Source of the DNA: Natranaerofaba carboxydovora
GTDB lineage: Bacteria; Bacillota; Natranaerobiia; Natranaerobiales; Natranaerofabaceae
Assembly (NCBI RefSeq): GCF_022539405.1
Contig: NZ_CP054394.1
Span: 684,501 to 748,500, forward strand
Reading direction: 5' to 3'
Length of the DNA stretch: 64,000 nt
This document shows positions 1 through 9,033 of the stretch, piece by piece. Numbering within the stretch: the stretch's first letter is position 1; the number at the start of each line of letters is the position of its first letter. The notes below the pieces were generated by a model. It ran no database searches and was not told the origin of the DNA. It saw nothing but the letters and a program-made list of their open reading frames with translations. Position numbers and translations under genes: made by a program.

Positions 1-2
1 CA

Positions 3-74
3 GATCGCTATATAATTGGTCTGTATAAAGAACTTTTTGTACCAAGTCCTTGGAAGTTCAGGAAAGAAGAATAA
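3..74 (+). CDS. C-terminal end of a dGTPase-like protein (partial)
   Basis: The first bases hold an open frame, entering from the left edge, that reads DRYIIGLYKELFVPSPW and stops at 72-74. This tail resembles the C-terminus of clostridial dGTP triphosphohydrolases (HD superfamily), which often lie directly upstream of dnaG. Only 23 residues are visible, so the assignment rests on the short tail and on position. Confidence 0.45.
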   Translation, partial: DRYIIGLYKELFVPSPWKFRKEE

Positions 75-248
75 AATTAAAAAAATGGTATATACTACCG
101 TATACTTGTAAATCTCTAAATGAGTGAAAAATTAATAAAAATTAAATTAATTTAAATTATTTAAGATTTATAGGAGGAATTTTGGATAAATTAAAGAATA
201 CCATATACCTGTATACTAGAATATCATTATTCAGGAGGAATAAACTTA
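75..248 (+). promoter_or_regulatory. dnaG leader with two Shine-Dalgarno sites
   Basis: AT-rich leader. The dnaG site AGGAGG is at 233-238, ten bases before the ATG. A second AGGAGG at 172-177 precedes a TTG at 182 that would open a 27-codon frame running out of frame into the start of dnaG. Two similar short tracts (TACCGTATAC near 97 and ACCTGTATAC near 207) lie in the leader. No clear -35/-10 pair was recognised. Confidence 0.4.
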
Positions 249-2156
249 ATGGAGGGGATAATACCTGAAGATATAGTGGAAGAAATCCGAACAAGGTCAG
301 ATATAATATCTGTTATCTCTGAATATGTAAACTTAAGAAAGAGAGGTAAAAATTATCTAGGCTTATGTCCCTTTCACGATGAAAAAACACCATCATTTAA
401 TGTTTCGCCGGACAAACAATTATTTTATTGTTTTGGTTGTAATGAAGGCGGCAATGTATTTTCATTTCTTATGAAGGTTAATAATTTGACCTTTCCCGAA
501 GCATGTGAACACTTAGCAGAGCAAACAGGCGTAGAGATTCCAAAAAACAAAGTCCAAAAACCGGAACATGCTAGGGAAAAAGATGAAATTAAAAAATTAA
601 ATAACCTGTCAGCTTATTTTTATCATAAAATACTGTTAAAGTCAACTAAAGCAAGAAGTGCAATGCAATATTTATCAACTAATAGAGCTTTAGACAAAGG
701 TGTAATTGATAATTTTTTACTAGGATTTGCACCTAATGAATGGAATATATTAACTAATTTTTTGATTAAAAAAGGTTTTAATGAAGAGTTGATGATAAAG
801 GCAGGCTTAGTTAATAAAAGCAAAAAAGGTGATAGGCTATATGACAGGTTTAGAAATAGAATAATATTTCCTATAAGAGATCAAAAAGGAGATGTCTTAG
901 GCTTTGGAGGGAGAATTATTTCAGGTGAAGGACAGCCTAAATATCTAAACTCCCCAGAAACACCATTATTTAACAAAAAGAAAGTATTATATGGTATTGA
1001 TATGGCTTATCAAGATATAAGAAAAAATGACAGTGTTATAATTGTTGAAGGTTATATGGATGTCATAATGATGCACCAATTTGGATTTAAAAATGTTTTG
1101 GCACCTCTTGGAACCTCATTTACTGAAAACCAAGGTAGGTTAATAAGATACAATGCCAAAAATGTTTATATCGCTTTTGATGCAGACGCCGCAGGTGAAG
1201 CTGCTGCTTTACGGAGTATGGAATTGTTGCAAAACTTGGGCCTAAATGTTAGAGTTTGTAATCTTCCAGAAGGGTATGACCCAGATGATTATCTGAATAA
1301 ATATGGCAAAGACAATTTTAATGATAAAATTTTAAATGAATCTTTGCCTTTGATGCATTATCGCCTTAGACAAGCTGCTAAAGATAAAGATATAAAATCT
1401 ATTGAAGGAAAAAAGCAATTTGTTGAAGAAGTAATACCCTTAATTGCCAAACTAAAAAGTGCTATAGAGCAAGAAGAATATTTAAAAATGATATCTGACT
1501 GGATTGAAGTTGAAAAAGGCTCTTTAGAAAAAGAACTAAGGCGTGTTAGTACTACTAATACACAAAAAGAGATAAGAAAAAGTTATGATAATAAAGCAAA
1601 AAATCAAACAAAGAAAAAAGATAAAAATAAAGGTCAAATTCGTGCACAAGAGGAATTGATTATCTTAATGTTGAACTATTCTGAGACAGTACCGATGGTA
1701 AAGAAATATTTATATCCAGAAGACTTTACTAAAGTAGAATGGTCAGTAATCGTATATCGGCTTTTTCAACTAGAAAGTCAACGAGAAAAAGATTTTGACC
1801 TGTCATTAATGTTAGCAACAGATGATATTATAAAACTTAAAGATAACAAGGAAACAAATATAAATTTGGAAGACTTAGAAAAAGAACTTACAAGACTTGC
1901 TTTTAGGGAATTACCAGAACTTAAACATTCAGATATTAATAAGATGATTAAAGACTGTGTTTTCAAGATAAAAGGAGAAGACATAGAAAGAAAAAAAGAG
2001 AAGTTAAAAGAAGAGTTAAAAAAGTTGGACCCAAAAGAAGATTATCAAGAGTATAGAGAAAAACTTTTGGAGCTTCAAAAATATATAAAATTAGAAAAAA
2101 CTAAAAACCTCGACCTGGAGGGAAGGGGGGTAGGAGAAAAAAATGGCAAAGAATAA
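249..2156 (+). CDS. dnaG: DNA primase DnaG
   Basis: Makes RNA primers at the replication fork. The N-terminal zinc-binding domain (about residues 1-100) shows the CHC2 ligands in [11 protein letters not shown] and [10 protein letters not shown]. The Toprim core follows, with [10 protein letters not shown] near 275 and [11 protein letters not shown] near 310, and a helicase-interacting C-terminal part completes 635 residues, normal for Firmicutes. The ATG has a strong Shine-Dalgarno. The end overlaps rpoD by 14 bases, the usual dnaG-rpoD macromolecular-synthesis arrangement. The lysine- and glutamate-rich tail is ordinary low-complexity sequence. Confidence 0.97.
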   Translation: MEGIIPEDIVEEIRTRSDIISVISEYVNLRKRGKNYLGLCPFHDEKTPSFNVSPDKQLFYCFGCNEGGNVFSFLMKVNNLTFPEACEHLAEQTGVEIPKNKVQKPEHAREKDEIKKLNNLSAYFYHKILLKSTKARSAMQYLSTNRALDKGVIDNFLLGFAPNEWNILTNFLIKKGFNEELMIKAGLVNKSKKGDRLYDRFRNRIIFPIRDQKGDVLGFGGRIISGEGQPKYLNSPETPLFNKKKVLYGIDMAYQDIRKNDSVIIVEGYMDVIMMHQFGFKNVLAPLGTSFTENQGRLIRYNAKNVYIAFDADAAGEAAALRSMELLQNLGLNVRVCNLPEGYDPDDYLNKYGKDNFNDKILNESLPLMHYRLRQAAKDKDIKSIEGKKQFVEEVIPLIAKLKSAIEQEEYLKMISDWIEVEKGSLEKELRRVSTTNTQKEIRKSYDNKAKNQTKKKDKNKGQIRAQEELIILMLNYSETVPMVKKYLYPEDFTKVEWSVIVYRLFQLESQREKDFDLSLMLATDDIIKLKDNKETNINLEDLEKELTRLAFRELPELKHSDINKMIKDCVFKIKGEDIERKKEKLKEELKKLDPKEDYQEYREKLLELQKYIKLEKTKNLDLEGRGVGEKNGKE

Positions 2157-3219
2157 GCAAACTTTCGAACAAATGAAAGAAGAATTGGTCAAAGTAGGGA
2201 AAGAACGAGGATTCTTAACCTACAAAGAGATAATGGATCAATTATCTGAATATGAGCTTACCAGCACTCAGGTGGATGATTTTTATGAAGAATTGTCACA
2301 GGCTGGTGTTGATATTGTTGATGCTGTAGGAGAAAGTACAAGTTCAGGTAACGAAAAAGAAGATATAGATCTTTCTCTTCCAGAAGGAGTTGAAGTAAGT
2401 GATCCGGTAAGAATGTACCTTAAAGAAATTGGTAAAATTCCCCTTTTGACTCCTGATGAAGAAATTGAACTTGCAAAAGAGGTAGAACAAAGTGATGAAG
2501 AGGCTAAGAGAAGACTAGCTGAAGCAAACTTGAGGTTGGTAGTTAGTATAGCAAAAAAATATGTAGGCAGAGGGATGTCTTTTCTAGACTTAATTCAGGA
2601 AGGTAACCTAGGGCTTATAAAAGCTGTAGAAAAATTTGATTATAGAAAAGGATATAAGTTTAGCACCTATGCTACCTGGTGGATTAGGCAAGCTATAACC
2701 AGAGCTATAGCTGACCAGGCAAGAACTATTAGGATACCTGTTCATATGGTCGAAACTATAAATAAGCTTATCAGAGTATCTCGTCAGTTAGTTCAGGATT
2801 TAGGACGAGAACCATTACCAGAAGAAATTGCTGAAAAAATGGGGATTAGTGAGGAAAGAGTAAGGGAAATAATAAAAGTAGCCCAGGAGCCAGTTAGTTT
2901 AGAAACACCAATTGGTGAGGAAGATGATAGTCACCTGGGAGATTTCATCGAAGACCAGGATGCTAAGCCTCCAGCTGAGGCAGCAGCTTTTGAACTATTA
3001 AAAGGGCAATTAGAAGGAGTTCTAGATACTTTAACTTCAAGAGAAGAAAAAGTTCTAAGGCTTCGCTTTGGACTTGACGACGGCAAGACAAGAACTTTAG
3101 AAGAAGTCGGAAAACACTTTGGAGTTACAAGAGAAAGAATCCGTCAAATTGAAGCAAAGGCACTGAGAAAACTTCGTCATCCTATGAGAAGTAAACGATT
3201 AAAAGACTATCTTGAATAA
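2143..3219 (+). CDS. rpoD: RNA polymerase primary sigma factor RpoD/SigA
   Basis: Housekeeping sigma-70 of 358 residues. Visible parts are a short region 1.1 (residues 1-60), region 1.2 ([17 protein letters not shown]), region 2 with the -10 recognition and melting helix ([20 protein letters not shown], near 180), region 3, and region 4 ending in the -35-binding helix-turn-helix ([21 protein letters not shown]). The long non-conserved insert of proteobacterial RpoD is absent, as expected for a Firmicute. Translation is probably coupled to dnaG because the ATG lies inside the dnaG end, after GGAGG-like bases. Confidence 0.97.
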   Translation: MAKNKQTFEQMKEELVKVGKERGFLTYKEIMDQLSEYELTSTQVDDFYEELSQAGVDIVDAVGESTSSGNEKEDIDLSLPEGVEVSDPVRMYLKEIGKIPLLTPDEEIELAKEVEQSDEEAKRRLAEANLRLVVSIAKKYVGRGMSFLDLIQEGNLGLIKAVEKFDYRKGYKFSTYATWWIRQAITRAIADQARTIRIPVHMVETINKLIRVSRQLVQDLGREPLPEEIAEKMGISEERVREIIKVAQEPVSLETPIGEEDDSHLGDFIEDQDAKPPAEAAAFELLKGQLEGVLDTLTSREEKVLRLRFGLDDGKTRTLEEVGKHFGVTRERIRQIEAKALRKLRHPMRSKRLKDYLE

Positions 3220-3255
3220 ATTAATAAAAATAAATAAATTTTTTTTAAAAAAGTG

Positions 3256-3284
3256 TTGACTTGAAAGTTCAAATTGAGTATAAT
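3256..3284 (+). promoter_or_regulatory. Sigma-A promoter of the tRNA operon
   Basis: TTGACT at 3256-3261 and TATAAT at 3279-3284 are separated by exactly 17 bases and lie about 40 bases upstream of tRNA-Asn. A near-consensus promoter fits high stable-RNA transcription. Confidence 0.85.
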
Positions 3285-3322
3285 AGTCTCTGCCGGTCGG
3301 GAAAAGCCGGTAAGAAAAATGT

Positions 3323-3397
3323 TCCTCAGTAGCTCAACGGTAGAGCGACCGGCTGTTAACCGGTAGGTTGTAGGTTCGAATCCTACCTGAGGAGCCA
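3323..3397 (+). tRNA. tRNA-Asn (GTT)
   Basis: Acceptor TCCTCAG (3323-3329) pairs with CTGAGGA (3387-3393), followed by discriminator G and an encoded CCA. The anticodon loop is CTGTTAA, giving anticodon GTT, and the T-loop TTCGAAT is standard. First gene of a four-tRNA operon. Confidence 0.95.
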
Positions 3398-3401
3398 ATA
3401 T

Positions 3402-3477
3402 GGGCCCATAGCTCAGTTGGAAGAGCAACCGGCTCATAACCGGTTGGTCCCTGGTTCGAGCCCGGGTGGGCCCACCA
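3402..3477 (+). tRNA. tRNA-Met (CAT)
   Basis: Acceptor GGGCCCA (3402-3408) pairs with TGGGCCC (3467-3473), followed by A and an encoded CCA. Anticodon CAT. The first base pair is intact and the anticodon stem is ACCGG/CCGGT, without the three G-C pairs of an initiator, so an elongator Met is most likely. A tRNA-Ile with a modified CAT anticodon cannot be excluded by eye. Confidence 0.88.
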
Positions 3478-3488
3478 TTAAAAGCAAT

Positions 3489-3564
3489 GGCCCCTTGGTC
3501 AAGTGGTTTAAGACATCGGCCTTTCACGCCGAAGACAGGGGTTCGAATCCCCTAGGGGTCACCA
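3489..3564 (+). tRNA. tRNA-Glu (TTC), intact left copy
   Basis: Acceptor GGCCCCT (3489-3495) pairs with AGGGGTC (3554-3560) with one G-T pair. Anticodon TTC and encoded CCA. From base 3492 on, this gene lies in the 157-bp segment repeated at 21354-21510. Confidence 0.95.
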
Positions 3565-3648
3565 TTAAGTGGGCGAATAGCTCAGCTGGGAGAGCACCTG
3601 CCTTACAAGCAGGGGGTCACAGGTTCAAGTCCTGTTTCGCCCACCATT
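3492..3648 (+). repeat. 157-bp direct repeat, left copy (island boundary)
   Basis: Bases 3492-3648 read the same as 21354-21510 over all 157 positions I compared. The identity begins at the third to fourth base of tRNA-Glu, includes all of tRNA-Val and ends two bases after its CCA. A constant offset of 17,862 was checked at several landmarks. The repeat bounds the island and probably contains the attachment site, but the crossover point cannot be narrowed from this window. Confidence 0.9.
3571..3646 (+). tRNA. tRNA-Val (TAC), left copy
   Basis: Acceptor GGGCGAA (3571-3577) pairs with TTCGCCC (3636-3642), then A and CCA. Anticodon TAC. Last gene of the left tRNA cluster. An identical second copy lies at 21433-21508. 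The island begins just downstream. Confidence 0.95.
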
Positions 3649-3717
3649 ACTATCACTACTTGAAACATAACAATCGACTAATAAGGTGGTCTAACTAAAA
3701 CCCACTTTAACACTAAG

Positions 3718-3730
3718 AAACCACTTTCTT
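3718..3730 (+). repeat. Left 13-bp island-end inverted repeat
   Basis: AAACCACTTTCTT at 3718-3730 matches the reverse complement of 21318-21330 at the other end, and a TGTCC follows in both when read inward. The left site is 70 bases inside its tRNA repeat and the right site 24 bases. Such paired sites could be arm-type recombinase binding sites, which is inference. Locally AAGAAA/TTTCTT also forms a small hairpin. Confidence 0.55.
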
Positions 3731-3733
3731 GAT

Positions 3734-3758
3734 GTCCAACAAATTTGGACATAAGGAG
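3734..3758 (+). promoter_or_regulatory. Hairpin and RBS before the integrase
   Basis: GTCCAA (3734-3739) and TTGGAC (3745-3750) form a 6-bp stem with a 5-base loop directly before the Shine-Dalgarno AAGGAG (3753-3758). The RBS sits ten bases before the ATG at 3769 and decides that start over an upstream in-frame TTG at 3745. Confidence 0.5.
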
Positions 3759-3768
3759 TGGATTTTTT

Positions 3769-4689
3769 ATGTTATTGAAGTTTGCGATTCAGGATTTTAT
3801 CGAGGACAGAGAGTTTAAAAACTTAACGAAAAAAACTATTACAGGTTACAATGCTACTCTTCAAGAATTTCAAAGTTTTGTTTCAGAGCAGGATATAGTT
3901 GATGCTACTGACATAACTACCTCTCACATTAAATCTTACCTTCTCTACTGCAAAAAACAAAGAAATAATAACCCTACATCAGTAAATCACAAACTCCATA
4001 ATCTCAAAATATTTTTCAACTATTTAGAAGAGACTGAGGTAATTAGCGAAAAGAAGAATCCTACTAAAAAAATTAAATATGTGAAAGAGGAGATTAGAAT
4101 AGAAGTTTTTAGCGATAATCAAATTAAACGTATGCTTGATTATTACAGAAGACTAAAACGCAGGGATAAAGCCTTCTATGCTTACAGAGATTATACTTTG
4201 ATTGTATTTCTTCTGGGTACTGGTAGTAGGTTAGGCGAGTTAACCAATTTACGTTGGAGAGATATTGATTTTATTAACTATACTATTACCTTCTACGGTA
4301 AAAAGCGAGAGTATTCTTCTATTCCAATGACAGAAAAGCTAAAAAAAGAGTTGCTAGAATATAAAGCTTATTGCGAGAGAACATTTGATAAATTATCAGA
4401 TTACGTTTTTACCAACAGGGAAAACAAGAAACTAACAGACAATGCAGTAAAATGTATTTTCAAAAGATTAAAGAAAGTAATGAATTTTAAAGATGTAAGA
4501 TTATCTTGTCATACATTTAGGCATACTTTTGCGGTAAATATGATTAAAAATAATTGTGATGTCTTTACCCTTCAAAAGATGCTTAGACATAACGATCTCT
4601 CTATGAGTAGAAGATATGTGGATTTGTTTGGTAGTGCCTTGAAGGAGCAGAATGATAAATTTAATCCTCTTAATGGAATAGATATATAA
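3769..4689 (+). CDS. Tyrosine site-specific recombinase (integrase)
   Basis: 306 residues. The N-terminal SAM-like core-binding domain (about 1-95) has the pattern FEDREFKNLTKKTITGYNATL. The catalytic domain carries the conserved residues: Arg in GTGSRLGELTNLRWRDID (near 155), then HTFRHTF (near 250), a later RHNDLSMSRRY box with the final His position, and the nucleophile Tyr in RRYVDLF. It belongs to the XerC/D-like phage integrase family, acting by strand exchange through a 3'-phosphotyrosine. Its place beside the left tRNA repeat makes it the likely agent of island integration and excision. Confidence 0.92.
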   Translation: MLLKFAIQDFIEDREFKNLTKKTITGYNATLQEFQSFVSEQDIVDATDITTSHIKSYLLYCKKQRNNNPTSVNHKLHNLKIFFNYLEETEVISEKKNPTKKIKYVKEEIRIEVFSDNQIKRMLDYYRRLKRRDKAFYAYRDYTLIVFLLGTGSRLGELTNLRWRDIDFINYTITFYGKKREYSSIPMTEKLKKELLEYKAYCERTFDKLSDYVFTNRENKKLTDNAVKCIFKRLKKVMNFKDVRLSCHTFRHTFAVNMIKNNCDVFTLQKMLRHNDLSMSRRYVDLFGSALKEQNDKFNPLNGIDI

Positions 4690-4738
4690 AGAAAAAGTTC
4701 TGAAATAATATTAAATCTTTTTAGTTTAATAGAAAAGG

Positions 4739-4772
4739 CCATGCTAATATTGATCTAAGCATGGTTTTTTTT
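4739..4772 (+). terminator. Intrinsic terminator after the integrase
   Basis: CCATGCT (4739-4745) pairs with AGCATGG (4758-4764) and eight T residues follow. It closes the tRNA-integrase transcription unit. Confidence 0.8.
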
Positions 4773-4920
4773 AATAATAAAAAGAAAATATTTCCTATAG
4801 ATAGAAGGGATTTTATTTTTACAACAAGAATTAACAATTATGAAAAGATTTTAAATAATATATGGTTGAGTTAGAAAAGGCCTAGATTGAAGTGTAAGTT
4901 TTGAAAGGAGAGAGGTCATT

Positions 4921-5858
4921 ATGAAAGTTAAAGGTATTGTTATATTGATGTCATTATTTATTGTTATTTTTATAGTTGGATGTGAAGTAGATGAAAAAAC
5001 TCAAGCTGAAAGTATGGCAGTTGAATTTTCGGCAGAGTTATTGGATATGATATGGAATCTGGTGATTTAAGTGTTAAAAAAATAGGCGAAGAAATTGAAG
5101 GAGATTTTTACAAGGTTTCTGGTATTATTAAGAGAGAACATGATTCTAGGCATTTTGATATAGTTACAGTTGTTGAAAATAAAGAAGATGATGAATGGAG
5201 ATTAGATAATATAAAAGTAGATGGTAAACAACATGATGTAGATGGGAGAAGGCTTTGGGGAGATGTAGGTGATTCCTGGGATTTTAAAAAGACGATTATT
5301 GACGCAGATGGAGTACCTCCAAAGCCAAGAGAAAAAGGGGTAAAAGGTACTGAGCCTGACTCAGCAAATGATTTAGAAATTGATTTTATGACATTTAATG
5401 ACCGTTGGGATCATCAAATTGAACATTATGAACCTGATGAATTTATAAGTGAGGATGAAATAAAAAGTATGGAAATATCAGACTATGAAGCAATATATGC
5501 AAAACATGGTTTGGTGGCAGAAACTAATCTCTTCGATTGGTTGATTGTAGAAGTAAGTTCCGACTATGAAACTGATGAGCTACGGTATATTGCTTTAGAA
5601 TGGGAAAATGTAAGTGAAACTAACTATACTTTGATAATGCAAGCTATATGGACTTTAATTTTTATTACAAGTGATTTAGAAGCAAGTGAATTAACTAGTA
5701 ATGTGTCACAAGAATTAGGTATTACAGATTTAGATGGGTATTTTGTTAATGAGTATGAATTTATAGGTAATGAGTCAATAATTGAGTATGAAGGAATAGA
5801 GTATGATTTATATTCATCGGATGCTTGGGGAGAATTTATAATTTCAGTATCTGATTAG
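4921..5858 (+). pseudogene. Frameshifted lipoprotein gene, function unknown
   Basis: An ATG at 4921 with a good RBS opens a lipoprotein signal peptide (MKVKGIVILMSLFIVIFIVG then C), but the frame stops at 5070. The rest continues in another frame from about 5052 to 5858 (268 residues, acidic), starting MESGDLSVKKIGEEI. Joining the frames near 5046-5054 gives one lipoprotein of about 312 residues. I see no slippery heptamer, so this is a mutation or a base-calling error rather than programmed frameshifting. No family recognised. Confidence 0.65.
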
Positions 5859-5951
5859 GATTTGTAATTAGAAGAATCACTTAAGAGACAATTGATGCCA
5901 ACGGAGTTGGAGGGCTATATGTATAAAATTTTTGACAGTAGGTGATTTAAT

Positions 5952-6767
5952 TTGCTTGAAATAGCTAGGATGTTTTTGAACAAAAGAGATAAAATACAGG
6001 AGAATATGAAGCCTACTGAAATTTATAATGAAGGATGGCTATTAAGATTTGTTTTAGATTGGTTTTCAGAAAACAGAAGGGATATTGATGAAAATAACCC
6101 ACTCTTATTTTTAAACAGTTCAAAATGGTACTCAGAAGGGATACTACCTACAAAATTTTTCCCTAATTATAATAGAGACAAACTTGCAGAAGGGAATACT
6201 TATGCTGATGCTATAATAGGAGATATTAAAATAGGTAAAAGGGGTAAAGGGGATGTATCATTTGTTGCACCTTATAGACAGTTAATTGTAATTGAAGCTA
6301 AAATGTACAGTGATCTTTCACAAGGAATAAGTAATGCCAACTTTTTTGATCAGGCAGCCAGAACTGTTGGATGTGTAGCAGAAATGTTGGCAGAAGTAAT
6401 TGATGAAATCGAATGTTATAATAAAGATATTCAAAATCTCGAAAGTTTAGCATTTTATGTTGTTGCTCCTGCAGAACAACTGATTGAAAAAGATATATTT
6501 GAAAAATGGGTTGATAAAGGGTCTATTAAAAGTAAAATGAAAAGAAGAATTGAGCAATATAACATGCCTGAAAGAATGGATGATTATAGAAGAAAGAAAT
6601 CCTGGTATAAAAACATATTTGAGCCTACATTAGACCGAATAAAGTTATGTTGTATTACTTGGGAAAATATAATTGAAAATATCAGAGAATTAGATTCAAA
6701 TAATGGGGAAGAAATTAAAAGCTTCTATAACTATTGTAAAGAATATAATAAACAAAAAAAACGGTAA
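5952..6767 (+). CDS. Putative PD-(D/E)XK nuclease, function unknown
   Basis: 271 residues from a TTG preceded by AGGTGA at a normal distance. The middle shows a nuclease-like order: Asp in TYADAIIGDI (near 80), then FVAPYRQLIVIEAKMYS (near 105) with the E-x-K pair on a hydrophobic strand, then a Gln in the following helix (NFFDQAARTVGC). This is the core pattern of PD-(D/E)XK nucleases. No named family recognised. The next gene starts 52 bases downstream and is probably cotranscribed. A role in defence is inferred from the island context only. Confidence 0.55.
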   Translation: MLEIARMFLNKRDKIQENMKPTEIYNEGWLLRFVLDWFSENRRDIDENNPLLFLNSSKWYSEGILPTKFFPNYNRDKLAEGNTYADAIIGDIKIGKRGKGDVSFVAPYRQLIVIEAKMYSDLSQGISNANFFDQAARTVGCVAEMLAEVIDEIECYNKDIQNLESLAFYVVAPAEQLIEKDIFEKWVDKGSIKSKMKRRIEQYNMPERMDDYRRKKSWYKNIFEPTLDRIKLCCITWENIIENIRELDSNNGEEIKSFYNYCKEYNKQKKR

Positions 6768-6819
6768 TGATTTTCGGGAGCTTAAAGCAAAAAGTTATGA
6801 AAAGGAAGGCTTATAAAAT

Positions 6820-7380
6820 ATGAAATTTGAAAGAACAAATGTAGAATATCCATTATGGCGAAAGAAAGTAGATTCATCTCTGTTTAATGATAAAGGCACT
6901 ACAATCCCAAAATGGGTATGTAAAATATGGAATATTGAAAGTGAGTTTTACGATTGCACTAAAAAGAAACATAAAAAATCGCAAGTTAGTATTTATTTTG
7001 AGAACATATGCTATAATGGAAATGTTACAATTGCGTCTAAAGGAAGAAAAACACCAGCTTATAGATTGTGGTTTTCAGAGGACTTGTTATACCGCTTAAA
7101 AGATGTATATTTAATGAGTTATATGAGAGATATTGAACAAAGACTTAGGGAAGAAAATGAAACCAAAATTGAGGACGAAATACCATTTTGGGAATTTCTT
7201 GACATAGAGTATGACGAAACTAACAAAACATTTTATTTTACTGCTCACTATACACAAAAACCAAGTTTTCCAGAGTTATTCAAAAGAATGATTGATTCAC
7301 CTATACTACATAAAATTGATGATGAATTAAGGGATAAAGAAGAGTTTAGAATTTATAAGCAGAACTGGAAACCAAGGTGA
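6820..7380 (+). CDS. Unknown protein paired with the putative nuclease
   Basis: 186 residues, ATG with RBS AAGGAAGG. Mixed alpha/beta, rich in aromatic residues (PIPFWEF-like stretches and FTAHYTQKPSFPELF), no signal peptide, no known motif. It directly follows the PD-(D/E)XK-like gene, suggesting a two-component unit. Its last codons run exactly into the left end of the IS66 element: the TGA at 7378-7380 uses IS bases. The C-terminus KQNWKPR therefore may be native or may be cut by the insertion. Confidence 0.5.
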   Translation: MKFERTNVEYPLWRKKVDSSLFNDKGTTIPKWVCKIWNIESEFYDCTKKKHKKSQVSIYFENICYNGNVTIASKGRKTPAYRLWFSEDLLYRLKDVYLMSYMRDIEQRLREENETKIEDEIPFWEFLDIEYDETNKTFYFTAHYTQKPSFPELFKRMIDSPILHKIDDELRDKEEFRIYKQNWKPR

Positions 7381-7411
7381 GCGTCAAATAGCGCCCACCT
7401 TGAAATAAAGA

Positions 7412-8968
7412 TTACTTTTGGATTTTACACTCTGAAGGGATAGCATCAGACCATGGTAGTAACTCATCAATAGCTTCTTGGTCTTGAAGATCAATATTAG
7501 GAAGGTTTTCAAACAGGAATTTGAGGTATTCAAATGGTTTCAAACCGTTTTCTTTGGCTGTTTCTACAATACTGTAAATTGTAGCACTGGCCTTAGCACC
7601 CTTAGGAGTATTGGCAAACAACCAGTTTTTTCGACCCACTACAAAAGGCTTGATGGAACGCTCAGCTCTGTTGTTATCTAACTCTAAGCGACCATCTTCT
7701 AAAAACTTCACAAGTTTAGGCCACTGATTTAAACAGTAGTTGATAGCCTTACCAAAGGCACTTTTAGGAAGAACTTTAGGTTTTTGTTCTTTAAGCCATG
7801 CGTAGAACTCTTCTAATACCGGCAAACTACGCTCGTGCCGAATTTTGTGACGCTCTTCGGGCGTTTTATCCCGAAGGTCATGTTCTATGGCAAAGAGTTG
7901 GTTGCAAAACTCCAGTCCTTTCTTAGCACTTACTTGAGCATTTTGTTGGTCTTTTGGGAGCGCTTTTAATGCTTCATCAAATTTACGCCTAGCGTGAGCT
8001 AAACACCCAACAAGGCTGATATCAGATAAATCATTGTACCCTGAGTAGCCATCAACCTGTAAGAATCCTTCAAAATCAGCCAAGAACTTTCGGGGGTGCT
8101 TACTTGCCCTGGTGGTTCTGTAGTCATAAAGTATTATTGGTTCATCTTCTCGTCCGGTACGGTAAAGCCAAAGAAATGATTTATTCTTTGCAGACCTACC
8201 ATCTTCACGAAGTACCTGAAGATTGCTCTCATCAGCATGCAAAATGTCTTTTTCAACTAATAGTTCATGTAATCTATTGTATAAAGGAGTGAGCCAGCGA
8301 TTTGAGCATTCTATCATCCAGTTAGCCATAGTCTGTCTTGACAGTTTTATACCCAAACGAGATAACTGTTGTTCCTGACGATAAAGGGGCAGAGCATCTA
8401 CGTATTTTTGGTTCATGATATGAGCTACGGCAGAAGAGGATGCTACACTGCCGGGTAAAACCGGGTTAGGCATGGAAGCTGTAATTATGGAGTTCTCAGT
8501 GCCTTCCTTATCACAGCGGCGACAAGCATAAACATAGCGTACATGTTTAACTACGCTTGCCTTAGCAGGAATGATCTTTAGTTCTTTTCTCTCTTCTGTA
8601 CTCATTTCATGAAGCTCGTCACCACAGCAGGAACACACCTGCTCCTCGGGGGAAAGGCGGTGCTCGATAGTCTCTTCAGGCAAACCGTCAAGCTGGTCTT
8701 CACGGTGCCCTTTACTTTTACGGCGCTTGTATGTAATTTCCTCCAGTTCGGGTTCTTTAGAATTAGAATCAGATTCTTTTTCAGCTTCGTTAAAGAACTG
8801 CAGCTGATCTGGAGGGGTGGCTTCACTAGAACTTCCAAACTGCTTTTTTTGCTTAAGACGAAACTGTTCCTTTAGCCAGTCGTTTTGTTCTTTTAAATCA
8901 GCATTTTGGCGTTCCAGTTGGTCACATCTATTTTTTAATTGGTTAATGGTTTCTGATTTATTTTCCAT
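7412..8968 (-). CDS. tnpC: IS66 transposase TnpC
   Basis: DDE transposase of 518 residues. It has an N-terminal leucine-rich coiled coil (QLKNRCDQLERQNADLKEQN), a QFGSSSE segment typical of IS66, a zinc-finger region (CSCCGDEL, then YACRRCDKEG), and a catalytic domain with Asp in ILHADESNLQVL, Asp in LQVDGYSGYNDL and Glu in NNRAERSIKPFVVGRKNWLF. Length and motifs are intact, so it may be active. Last gene of the element. Confidence 0.95.
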   Translation of the reverse strand: MENKSETINQLKNRCDQLERQNADLKEQNDWLKEQFRLKQKKQFGSSSEATPPDQLQFFNEAEKESDSNSKEPELEEITYKRRKSKGHREDQLDGLPEETIEHRLSPEEQVCSCCGDELHEMSTEERKELKIIPAKASVVKHVRYVYACRRCDKEGTENSIITASMPNPVLPGSVASSSAVAHIMNQKYVDALPLYRQEQQLSRLGIKLSRQTMANWMIECSNRWLTPLYNRLHELLVEKDILHADESNLQVLREDGRSAKNKSFLWLYRTGREDEPIILYDYRTTRASKHPRKFLADFEGFLQVDGYSGYNDLSDISLVGCLAHARRKFDEALKALPKDQQNAQVSAKKGLEFCNQLFAIEHDLRDKTPEERHKIRHERSLPVLEEFYAWLKEQKPKVLPKSAFGKAINYCLNQWPKLVKFLEDGRLELDNNRAERSIKPFVVGRKNWLFANTPKGAKASATIYSIVETAKENGLKPFEYLKFLFENLPNIDLQDQEAIDELLPWSDAIPSECKIQK

Positions 8969-9033
8969 ATTTAATTAATTCTACTTAAATGGTAAAAAGC
9001 CCTTTAATATCAGGGCTTTTTGGAGAAAAAAAT

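Noticed and set aside
3207-3698. Protein frames of 93-106 codons across the tRNA cluster on both strands
   Set aside because: They lie entirely over tRNA genes and contain typical spurious tRNA-derived peptides; no RBS. The same applies to the 98-codon frame at 21357-21653.
5040-5060. Programmed frameshift as the explanation for the split lipoprotein gene
   Set aside because: No slippery heptamer or downstream stem is visible, and the shift falls in ordinary sequence.
6887-7099. 70-codon frame overlapping the 186-residue unknown gene
   Set aside because: Shadow frame inside a better supported gene with an RBS.
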